Origin: Nocardia sp. NBC_00508
GTDB lineage: Bacteria > Actinomycetota > Actinomycetes > Mycobacteriales > Mycobacteriaceae
DNA: 64,000 bases
NCBI RefSeq assembly: GCF_036346875.1
Contig: NZ_CP107852.1
Location: 7,626,001-7,690,000 of the forward strand
Direction: 5' to 3'
Below the pieces are notes generated by a model. The model saw only the letters and a list, made by a program, of their open reading frames with translations, searched no databases and was not told the origin of the DNA. The first letter of the stretch is position 1. Each line of letters opens with the position of its first letter. A program made the position numbers and the translations under genes. Shown one piece after another: positions 8,499-27,200 of this stretch.

Positions 8499-8515
8499 CA
8501 ACCGAATACTAGCGC
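8499..8515 (-). promoter_or_regulatory. Conserved 17-bp motif (copy 2)
   Basis: CAACCGAATACTAGCGC differs at one base from 2570-2586, and both are preceded by GCCCCCG. It lies 203 bases upstream of the start at 8296, in the same orientation as copy 1. On the minus strand it contains TAGTAT. The pairing of two such sites within one cluster suggests common control. Confidence 0.45.
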
Positions 8516-8634
8516 GCCCGTTCCCCCGGGCGCCAGGGTTTGTCGAATGTTCCAGAAGTCGTCATCTGCCGCCGATTGCCTTGCAGCACTTGACAACCTG
8601 TGCAATGCTGAACCGACATGCGACGGGGGTGCAC

Positions 8635-10431
8635 ATGACAACAACCAGTGGTGACATGCCACCTCCTCGGCCCGCGCCGACAACTCGGCCGTTCCGCAAT
8701 CGGCAGGTGAACTCGCCGATGCCGTTCGGCAGATATGTTCGCCCGGCGCTCCCGACACAATTGACGGATGCGCCGGCGGGCCGATTGTGGCCGACCCGAA
8801 CGATAGACAATGCGCCGCGGTGGAGTTCGGTGGACTTGCGCGACGGCAATCAGGCCTTGGCGCATCCGATGGATCTGCACCGTAAAGGGAAGATGTTCGA
8901 TCTTCTCGTCCGTATCGGATTCAAGGACATCGAGGTTGGCTATCCGTCGGCGAGCCAGGCGGATTTCGATTTCGTCCGCAGCCTCATCGACGGAGACCGG
9001 ATTCCCGACGATGTGACGATAGGCGTATTCACTCCGGCCAGGCCGGAACTGATCGATCGGACGTTCGACGCTGTGCGTGGCGCGGACCGCGCGGTCGTGC
9101 ACCTGTGCCACGCGACGGCGTGCCTCTGGCGTGAGGTCGTGTTCGACATGTCGATGAGCGACGTCCGCCGGATGGCCGACAGCGCCGCCCGGCACATGAT
9201 GCGCTGTGCCGACGCGTTCGATCCGGCACGGCTCATGTTCGAGTACTCCCCGGAGACGTTCAACATCACCGAGCCGGAGTTCGCGCTGGAGATCACCCAC
9301 TCGGTGGCGGCCATCTGCGGCGCGCGACCCGATCGGCCGCTGATCCTGAACCTCCCCACGACAGTCGAGACCGATACCCCGAACGTGTTCGCCGACCAGG
9401 TCGAATGGATGGACCGGAATCTCGAGGATCGCGCATCGATCATCCTGTCGGTGCATCCGCACAACGACCGCGGGACCGCCGTCGCGTCGGCGGAACTCGC
9501 GTTGCTCAGCGGTGCCGACCGGGTCGAGGGCACGCTGTTCGGTAACGGTGAGCGGACCGGCAATGTCTGCCTGGCCACCTTGGCGCTCAATCTGTTCAGC
9601 CGCGGAATCGATCCGGAACTCGACTTCTCGAACATCGACGACATCCGGGCGACGGTCGAGTACTGCAACCGGATGCCCGTGCACCCGCGCCACCCCTACG
9701 TCGGCGAACTCGTCTACACAGCCTTCTCCGGCACCCATCAGGATGCGATCGCCAAGGGCATGGCGGCCCTGCGACAGCGCGCCGCCGAGACCGACCGCGA
9801 CGTGCGCTCCCTGGCCTGGAAGGTTCCCTACCTGCCGATCGACCCGGGCGATGTGGGGCGCAGTTACGAGTCGATCGTCCGGCTCAACAGCCAGTCCGGC
9901 AAGGGCGGCATCGCCCACGTTCTCGAGACCCGGCACGGTCTCCGCCTGCCCAAGGCTCTGCGCCGCCATTTCGCCGACACCGTGCAGCTGCTGGTGGACG
10001 CCAGCGGAACCGAGCTGGACCCGGGTCGGCTCTGGAACGTGTTCCGCGCGGAATACGTCGACGTGGAAACACCCCTGCTGTTCGAGCAGTGCGGCGAGGA
10101 GCAGAGCGGCTCCGGGGTCACGGTCACGGTCACGGCGACCGAGGACGGCCGCCGGGTCGAATTCCAGGGTTCCGGTGCGGATCCGAGCTCCGCTCTCGTC
10201 GACGGAATGCGCCGCGCGGGGCACGACATCGACCTTGTCGATGTGACCCGTCAAGCGCCCGCGGGGCGGAGCCACCCGCACGGCAACGCCGTCTACTGCG
10301 AACTGATCGTCGACCAGGTGCCGTCCTTCGGAGTCGGGCTGGACGATTCGGCGACGGACGCGGAAGTGCGCGCCGTCATCAGCGCGGTGAACAAGGTTCG
10401 CAGCGGAGTCTCCGCGGAGCCGGTTCACTGA
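8635..10431 (+). CDS. 2-isopropylmalate synthase-like enzyme (LeuA paralogue)
   Basis: A 598-aa class II isopropylmalate synthase (DRE-TIM barrel). The metal and substrate motif is VDLRDGNQ near residue 67, followed by HPHNDRGT and GNGERTGN, all intact. The C-terminal ~130 residues match the LeuA dimerisation/allosteric domain. The reaction condenses acetyl-CoA with a 2-oxo acid such as 2-oxoisovalerate. Inside a biosynthetic cluster it more likely supplies a precursor (a homologated branched oxo acid or amino acid for the adjacent adenylation enzyme) than housekeeping leucine. ATG at 8635 with GGGGG upstream and the MTTT-like beginning were preferred over an 86-codon upstream extension without family resemblance. 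The adenylation gene follows after 32 bases. Confidence 0.9.
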   Translation: MTTTSGDMPPPRPAPTTRPFRNRQVNSPMPFGRYVRPALPTQLTDAPAGRLWPTRTIDNAPRWSSVDLRDGNQALAHPMDLHRKGKMFDLLVRIGFKDIEVGYPSASQADFDFVRSLIDGDRIPDDVTIGVFTPARPELIDRTFDAVRGADRAVVHLCHATACLWREVVFDMSMSDVRRMADSAARHMMRCADAFDPARLMFEYSPETFNITEPEFALEITHSVAAICGARPDRPLILNLPTTVETDTPNVFADQVEWMDRNLEDRASIILSVHPHNDRGTAVASAELALLSGADRVEGTLFGNGERTGNVCLATLALNLFSRGIDPELDFSNIDDIRATVEYCNRMPVHPRHPYVGELVYTAFSGTHQDAIAKGMAALRQRAAETDRDVRSLAWKVPYLPIDPGDVGRSYESIVRLNSQSGKGGIAHVLETRHGLRLPKALRRHFADTVQLLVDASGTELDPGRLWNVFRAEYVDVETPLLFEQCGEEQSGSGVTVTVTATEDGRRVEFQGSGADPSSALVDGMRRAGHDIDLVDVTRQAPAGRSHPHGNAVYCELIVDQVPSFGVGLDDSATDAEVRAVISAVNKVRSGVSAEPVH

Positions 10432-12016
10432 TCGCATCGCCACCACCATCGAGGACACCCTGTATGACTCTGTCCGGACATACCGTCGCGCTCGCCGAAC
10501 GCCCACTCGTCCACCTCGAATTCGAACGCCACGCCGCTGCCGCCGCCGAGCGAGTCGCGGTGACGTGCGGTCCGGTGGTCCGGTCCTACGGGGAACTCAA
10601 CGCCCGGGCGAATCAGCTCGCGCATCATCTGCGGTCGAGGTCGATCGGGCCCGGTTCCCTGGTCGGCCTCTGCCTGGACCGGACCCCGTGCCTGATCGAG
10701 GCGATCCTCGGGGTGCTCAAGGCCGGTGCCGCCTATGTGCCGCTCGACACCTCCTACCCGCCCGAACGGTTGCGGCTGATGCTGGCGCAACTGCCCGACA
10801 CGGCCCTGGTCATCGCCTCGGCCGAGACCGCGGCGATGCTCGGTTCCGACCGCCCCGAGACGATCCTGATCTCCGACGAGGACCGCGATCAGGCGATTCG
10901 CGATGCGCCGGTGAGTAATCCGCGGTCGGCGGTGACACCGGATGACCTGTGCTACGTGGTGTTCACCTCGGGCTCGACCGGGACTCCGAAGGCGACCGCG
11001 GTGCGTCATCGCGGCTGGTACAACCTGCTGAACTGGCTCGTCCTCGAATACGGTCTGGATCAGTTCTCGTCGAGCCTGGTGGTGAGTTCGTTCGGGTTCG
11101 ACATCACGCAGCGCAGCATCATGACGCCCCTGTTCTCGGGCGCCGCCGTGCATCTGCTCGGCAGCCGCAGCTTCGACCTGTCGCTGGCCTATCGCCTGCT
11201 CGGTGAGCGTGCGGTGCGGACACTGCACTGTGCCCCGAGCACGCTCTACCTGCTGGTCGATCGGGAGATGAAACGCGGTGGCACGGCGCTGTCGGAGTCG
11301 CGGTACGTGTTCATCGGTGGCGAAGCGCTGTCCGCCACGCGGGTCTCGACGTGGGCGACGCGGCCCGGGAACACCTGTGTCCTGTTGCACCAGTACGGCG
11401 TCGCGGAGTGCACCGACGTCGCCACCTCGCACCCGATGACCGACTATCCAAGCTACGCCGCCGCGGGCGTGACACCGGCCGGAAAGCCGGTGTACAACAC
11501 CACGATCCATCTGCTCGACGAGCAGCTGGACGAGGTGGGGCCCGGCGAGGTCGGGGAGATCTGTATCTCCGGGGTGAGTGTCGGCGCGGGCTATGTCAAC
11601 CCGTCGGAAGAGGGCTCGGCCCGGTTCACGGAGATCGAGCGGGACGGGATGGCGATTCCCGTGTACCGCACCGGCGACCGGGGCCATGTGACGCCCGGCG
11701 GCGAGCTCGTCCTGGTCGGCCGGATGGACTCGCAGGTGAAGATCCGCGGTCACCGGATCGATCTGGGCGAGGTCGACCAGGCCGTGCGGCGCAACGGTGC
11801 GGTCCACGACGCGGCCGTCGTCGCGGTGGCGAACGGTGCCGACGAGCTGCGGCTGGTCGCCTTCGTGATCCCGACGACCGGCACACTCGACACCCCTCGA
11901 CTGCGCAAGGAGCTGCTCGCCGTGCTGCCGCAGGCCATGGTCCCCGCCGAATTCGTGGAAGTACGGGCGTTTCCACTCAATCCAAACGGGAAGGTCGACC
12001 GCAAGGCCCTCGCCGC

Positions 12017-21439
<9,423 letters not shown>

Positions 21440-21472
21440 CCAAATTCACGCTGCGAAGAGAGTTCGCAGTAC

Positions 21473-21889
21473 TCAGTCGGTCTCCCCGTGACCGTCCCCG
21501 CCGGCGTCCTCGTCCAGCAGCCGGAGCAGTTCCGCCAGGTCTTCCAGGCTTTCCTCGGCGCCCTCGTCGCCAAGATCCGGCGCCTCGGCCGAGTCGCCTT
21601 CGCCGATCGCCTCCGCGAGGTGACGCGCCAGCAGATCGATTGTCGGAAAGTCGAATACGACTCCAGCCGATACCGCGATGCCGAGCCATCGACCCAGCTC
21701 GTCCGACATCCGTACGCCTTGCAGCGATGTCAGTCCCAGCTCCGCGAACGGCACGGTGGTGTCGATCTCCGCCCGCGGTACCGCCAGCTTCTCCGCGAGG
21801 GTGCCGATGAACCAGGAACGGATCTCCTGCTCGCCGGGAGCGTTCACCGGCCGCGAGTCGGCGGCGGCTCCCGAAGAATCATGGCTCAC
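21473..21889 (-). CDS. Free-standing acyl carrier protein with acidic docking tail
   Basis: A 138-aa protein. Residues 20-95 are a carrier domain with the phosphopantetheine Ser in ELGLTSLQGV. The tail (about 100-138) is strongly acidic with an LEDLAELLRLL helix, resembling a C-terminal PKS docking element. GTG at 21889 overlaps the TGA of the KS-AT0 gene (GTGA), so the two are translationally coupled, and together they replace one normal module. It is shorter than the 255-codon open frame that contains it; the upstream part of that frame is the other gene read out of phase. It probably carries the chain between the KS at 21886-24189 and the next module. Confidence 0.85.
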   Translation of the reverse strand: MSHDSSGAAADSRPVNAPGEQEIRSWFIGTLAEKLAVPRAEIDTTVPFAELGLTSLQGVRMSDELGRWLGIAVSAGVVFDFPTIDLLARHLAEAIGEGDSAEAPDLGDEGAEESLEDLAELLRLLDEDAGGDGHGETD

Positions 21890-24189
21890 TGGGATTCCTT
21901 CTCTCCGAGGGCGATGCCACGCCAGTAGCGTTGCCGCTGAAATGCGTAGGTGGGCAATGCCACCGTGCCCCGCCGTCCGAAGACGGTTCCCCAGTCGACC
22001 CGCAGCCCCCGGGTCCAGCCATCCGCGACGACCTCGAGCAGCGCCCGCGGGGTATCGAAGCCGATGTCGACGATGATGGTGCCGGGACGTTCCAGCACCT
22101 CGCGCGCCGGATCCGGGGTGTACCGGGAACCGAACCGCCCGACCGCTTCGCCCGACGCGGCGAGGAACGGAACCGACGGCTCGGCGAGTGTGAGATCGGT
22201 TGGTGGCGTGGGCGATTCGCCAGCGGCCACCAGTGCGCACGCATCCGTCAACGACAAGACGCCGGCGACATGGGCGGCGGTGATCTCACCCCGCGCACTG
22301 CCCACCACACAATCCGGCCGCACACCCCAGGACTCCAGCAACCGGACCAGGGCCACCTCCACCGCGAACGGCGTCACCGGCTCCGCGCCGAACTCGGCCG
22401 CGACCGCGTCGAACGCGGCGGCGAAGACCGGGAATTCCTCGTACAGCGACTGTCCCGCACCGATATCCCGGCCAGGGAAGCGGAAGATGGTCGTCGCGTC
22501 GGCTGCCGTCCGGCCCGTGAGAAGTCCCGCCACGGTGGCACCTTCGGCCGATGCCGTCAGTCCGGCGACGAGTTCGTCCCTGTCCTGACCGAGGACGACG
22601 GCCCGGTACTCGAACGCCGATCGTGTCGTCGCCAGCGAGCAGCCGATCTCGACCGGATCCAGCTCCGGGTGCCGCTCCAGATGAGCACGCAGCTTCGCCG
22701 CCTGCGCCACCAGTGCCGCCTCGCTCCTGGCCGACATCACCCACGGAATCACCGGCAGCGCGACCGGATCTGCCGCGTCGGCGGGAAGGTGCGAGGGGGC
22801 CTGCTCGAGAATCACGTGCGCGTTGGTACCGCTGATCCCGTAGGACGACACCGCGGCCCGGCGCGGCCGGTCGTTGTCCGGCCACGACCGCGTCTCGGTG
22901 ACCAGCCGCACACCCCCGGCCGCCCAGTCCACGTGCGGGCTGGGTTCATCGACGTGCAGCGTCGAAGGCACTGTCGCGCAACGCATCGCCTCCACCATCT
23001 TGATCACCCCCGCGATCCCGGAGGCGAGCTGGGTGTGGCCCATGTTGGACTTGATCGAACCCAGCAGCAGCGGCTGTTCCCGCTGCCCGCCCTGCCCGTA
23101 GGTCGCCAGCAGCGCCTGCGCCTCGATCAGGTCACCCAGCGCGGTACCGGTCCCGTGCCCTTCCACCACGTCCACCTCGGCGGCCGGCACCCCGGCGTCG
23201 GCCAGCGCCGCGCGGATCACCTGCTGCTGGGCCTGACCGTTCGGCGCCATCAACCCGTTCGAGGCACCGTCCTGATTGACCGCCGATCCACGCACCACCG
23301 CCAGCACCTCGTGGCCGAGCCGCTGTGCGTCCGACAACCGTTCCAGCACCAGCATTCCCACGCCTTCGGCGAAGGTGGTCCCGTCGGCGCCCGCCGCGAA
23401 CGATTTCACCCGCCCGTCCCCGGCCAGTCCGAGACCGCCCTCGAACAGCGCGAAGACTCCCGGCGTCGCCAGGACCGAGCCGCCACCGGCCAGCGCCAGC
23501 GAGCATTCGCCCGCACGCAGCGCCCGCACGGCCGTGTGCACGGCCACCAGACCCGACGAACACGCGGTATCCAGGCTTATCGCGGGCCCTCTCAGGCCGA
23601 GGAGGTAGGAGATCCGCCCCGAGGCCAGCGCCGCGACACTGCCGGTCAGATAGGCCGTCGAGTCGGTGTCGCCGTACTCCCCCTGCGCCTCCAGCGATCC
23701 ATAGCCTTGGTCGTTGCCCGCGCCGACATAGACGCCGGTGTCGCTGCCGTGCAATGTCCGTGGATCGATCCTGGCGTATTCGACAGCCTCCCACGCGGCT
23801 TCCAGAACAAGGCGATGTTGTGGGTCCATCGCCGTCGCCTCCGCCGGCGTGATCCCGAAGAATTCCGCGTCGAATTCACCGGGCGCCGTGAGGAATCCAC
23901 CGGTTCGGCTGCGGATCTTGTCGAAATCGATGGGCCCGACCCCGTTTCGGAGAAGGCTGTCCCACCCGCGGTCGGTGGGCCACTCCGTGATGACATCGCG
24001 ACCGTTCAGAACCGTCTCCCAGAGGTCCCGGGGTGATTCGATACCGCCCGGATAGCGGCAGGACATGCCGATGACGGCGATCGGCTCGTGCGCCTGCGCC
24101 TCCATGTCCCGCAGACGCTGGCGCGCCTTCTGCAGATCCTTGACGGCTTTCTTCAGATAGTCCCGGAGCTCGTCCTCCCTCACGACCAC
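21886..24189 (-). CDS. PKS with intact KS and degenerate, truncated AT (KS-AT0)
   Basis: A 767-aa protein. Residues 1-35 form a charged coiled-coil docking helix. The KS (about 36-460) keeps Cys in LDTACSSGL near 212, EGHGTGT and KSNMGHT. The following AT is only about 270 residues and damaged: the usual FPGQGSQ reads FPGRDIG, and the nucleophile elbow GHSxG reads GSARG near 632, so the Ser is lost, and the YASH/HAFH region is missing. This domain cannot self-load an extender. The KS may use an AT in trans, or may pass the chain without extension. GTG at 24189 follows AGAGG, 12 bases after the upstream stop. Confidence 0.9.
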   Translation of the reverse strand: MVVREDELRDYLKKAVKDLQKARQRLRDMEAQAHEPIAVIGMSCRYPGGIESPRDLWETVLNGRDVITEWPTDRGWDSLLRNGVGPIDFDKIRSRTGGFLTAPGEFDAEFFGITPAEATAMDPQHRLVLEAAWEAVEYARIDPRTLHGSDTGVYVGAGNDQGYGSLEAQGEYGDTDSTAYLTGSVAALASGRISYLLGLRGPAISLDTACSSGLVAVHTAVRALRAGECSLALAGGGSVLATPGVFALFEGGLGLAGDGRVKSFAAGADGTTFAEGVGMLVLERLSDAQRLGHEVLAVVRGSAVNQDGASNGLMAPNGQAQQQVIRAALADAGVPAAEVDVVEGHGTGTALGDLIEAQALLATYGQGGQREQPLLLGSIKSNMGHTQLASGIAGVIKMVEAMRCATVPSTLHVDEPSPHVDWAAGGVRLVTETRSWPDNDRPRRAAVSSYGISGTNAHVILEQAPSHLPADAADPVALPVIPWVMSARSEAALVAQAAKLRAHLERHPELDPVEIGCSLATTRSAFEYRAVVLGQDRDELVAGLTASAEGATVAGLLTGRTAADATTIFRFPGRDIGAGQSLYEEFPVFAAAFDAVAAEFGAEPVTPFAVEVALVRLLESWGVRPDCVVGSARGEITAAHVAGVLSLTDACALVAAGESPTPPTDLTLAEPSVPFLAASGEAVGRFGSRYTPDPAREVLERPGTIIVDIGFDTPRALLEVVADGWTRGLRVDWGTVFGRRGTVALPTYAFQRQRYWRGIALGEKESQ

Positions 24190-24201
24190 AGACCTCTCGA
24201 C

Positions 24202-27200
24202 TCAGTTGAACGTGGGATCGGAACGGTCCAGATACTCGAATATCGCGTCGTCTTCATCAAAATCTATGTCCTCTTCCGGATCGATCTCACGACTCGCGAC
24301 GACGCCTCCGGGCAGTTTCGCCCTGACCCGGCGGGCCATCTCCTCCATGCGATCCGCGAGAATCCGGAGGTCTCGGTCCTCGAGATCCCCGAGTAGCGAG
24401 GTGTCGGCGAGCGAGTCGAGCTGACCGAGTAGTCGGGCTGCCGGGTTGTCGTCGGGCACGAGCTGCTCGCCGAGGTAGCGGGCCAAGGCCGCGGGTGTCG
24501 GATAGTCGAAAACGGCTGTCGCCGAGGGTTTCACACCGGTGGCGGACTGCACCCGGTTGCGGAACTCGACCGCGCCCAGCGAGTCGAATCCCAGATCGGC
24601 GAAGGCGGAGTCGGCGGGGATGTCGTCGGGTGAGTCGTGCCCGAGCACCGTCGCCGCGTGCGCACGGATCGCGTCGAGAAGCAGGCGTTCTCGTTCGGCG
24701 CGGCTGAGCCCGGCCGATTCCGCCGACAGCTTCGCGGCGGCACCCGAATCGTTGTCGGAAGCTCGCCTGGTGACCCGGACCAGTCCGCGCAGCAGCGGCG
24801 GAATGTCGTCCGCGTCGAGGATCCGGCGGCGAATCGCCTCCAGCTCCATGCGGGCAGGCACCGTCGACGGCAGACCCGTGGCCAGCGCCGCATCGAACAA
24901 GGCCATGCCCTCGACGTCCGATATCGGTGCGAAACCGCCGCGCCGCATCCGGTCGAGGTCCGCGTCCCGCAGGTGCCCGGTCATCCCGGTGGGCCGCTCC
25001 CAGACGCCCCAGGCCATGGACGTCGCAGGCAAGCCGAGCGTCCTGCGGTGGTGCGCCAGACCATCCAGAAAGGCGTTCGCCGCAGCGTAGTTCGCTTGGC
25101 CGGGACTGCCGAACAGGCCCGCCACCGAGGAGTACATGACGAACGCGTCCAGTGGCAGATCGCGAGTGGCCTCGTGCAGATTCCAGGTCGCGTCCACCTT
25201 GGGCAGCATCACCCGCTCGACGTGTCCCGGTGTCTGCGACGAGAAGACCGCGTCGTCCACGACACCGGCCACCTGAACGACCGCCGTCAGCGGGTGCGAC
25301 GAATCGATGCCCGCCACCAGTGCTCGGACCGCCGCGGGGTTCGCCATATCGCAGGCGAGTACCTCTACCCGCGCACCCAGTTCCGCCAAGCGCGACGCCA
25401 ATTCACCGGCTCCCGGGGCGTCGGCTCCGCGACGTGAGGTCAGCACCAGATGGCGCACACCGCGCTCGGCCACCAGATGTTCGGCCAGCCTGCCACCGAG
25501 ACCACCGGTGCCACCGGAGACGAGCACGGTCCCGTCGGGGTTCAGGCTCCGTGGCAGGGACAGGATGTTCTTTCCGATGTGCCTGGCCTGACTCAGGAAC
25601 CGGCATGCCTCCGGCGCCTGCCGCACATCCCACACCGTGACCGGCACCGGCCGCAACACACCGGCGTCGAAGAGTTCCGCCACCTCGACCAGGATTTCGT
25701 GAATCCGGTCGGCGCCCGCCTCGGGCAGCAGGAACTGGCGGTATTCGACGCCCGGATACCGCGCGGCGATCTGATCGGCCTCGCGGATATCGGTGACACC
25801 CATTTCGATGAACCGGCCACCGCGCGAGAGCAGTTCCAGCGAGGCATCGATCTTGTCGCCGGTCAGCGAATTGAGAACCACGTCGACGCCCGCGCCGCCG
25901 GTGCTCCGGAGGAATTCGGCGGAGAAGCCGGTGCTGCGGGTGTCGCCGATCCGATCGCCGGGGAATCCCGCGGCGCGCAGGACATCCCATTTCGGAACGC
26001 TCGCCGTGACATAGAGTTCCAGTCCCCAGTGGCGCGCCAGCTGCACCGCGGCCATGCCGACGCCCCCGGTCGCTGAATGGACCAGCACCGATTCACCCGG
26101 CGACACCCGCGCCAGATCTCGCAGCGCGTAGACCGCGGTCGCGAACACCACGGGCACCCCGGCGGCCTCTTCGAACGACAGCGCTTCGGGAAGACGGACC
26201 ATCATCCGCTGATCTGCCACCACCGTCGACCCGATCCCCGCGAAGATTCCCATCACCCGATCACCGGGTGCCAGATCCACCACATCCTCGGCCACTTCGA
26301 GCACCACACCGGCGCCCTCGCCGCCGACCGGGGTGTCCGGAATCGGGTACATCTCCAGCGCGATGAGCACATCGCGGAAATTCAGGCCGACCGCCCGCAA
26401 TCCGACCCGGACCTCGCCCGGCCGCAACGACGCGCGCGGCGGATCCTGGGGAACGGCGATCATATTGTCGCCGTGCAGCGTCCCGCGTCCTCGCGTCACC
26501 AGCTGCCAATCGCCGCCCGCGGTCACCAGCTCCGCGGCGCCGAGGACGTCGGCGCCGACACGGGCCAGCCGTGGCACGAGCAGATCCCCGTCCCGCACGG
26601 CGCTCTGCTGTTCACCACGATGCGCGATCGCGGCGACGACCCCGGAGCGGCAGTCCGCGCGATCCCCGACATCGACCAGCACGATCTGTCCGGGGTTCTC
26701 GTTCTGGGCACTGCGGACCAGCCCCCATACGGCGGCGCCCACCAGATCGTCGACCTGCTCGGCGCGATGCGTCGCGACCGCACCCGAGGTCACCACGACG
26801 ACCGGCGCCGGATCCTCCCCCGGCGGGTTCTGCAACAGCGCCAGGACGTCGGTCACACCGGCGCGTACCCCGCGGGCGCCCTCCGCACCGATCCCGGCGA
26901 AGAAGCACCGCACCACCAGATATTCGGTGCCGTCGACTACGCACCGCTCCAGCGGCAGGCCGGAATCGTCGGCCACGGTGGACCACTCACCCGGCGGCAC
27001 AACGGCTTCCGTGGACGGCACCGCGAGCCAGTTCGTCGTGAACAGCGCGTCTCCGACCGAAAAGCGCTGCGCCGCCGCACCGAACGATTCGGGCGAAACG
27101 TCGCGCACCGTCAGCGCGCCGACGCGCGCCACCGGTCTCCCCGCCGGATCGGACAACTCGATCTCGACCCGATCGGGTCCCCCGCCCCGCAGTCGAACCC

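Larger units (their letters stand above)
8297..8634. other. Divergent intergenic region between cyclase-fold and LeuA-like genes
   Basis: These 338 bases separate two divergent starts. They hold the inverted repeat at 8331-8360 and the 17-bp motif at 8499-8515. TTGACA at 8590-8595 could serve as a weak -35 for the plus-strand gene, but no good -10 follows at 17 bases. I see no credible gene here. Confidence 0.6.
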
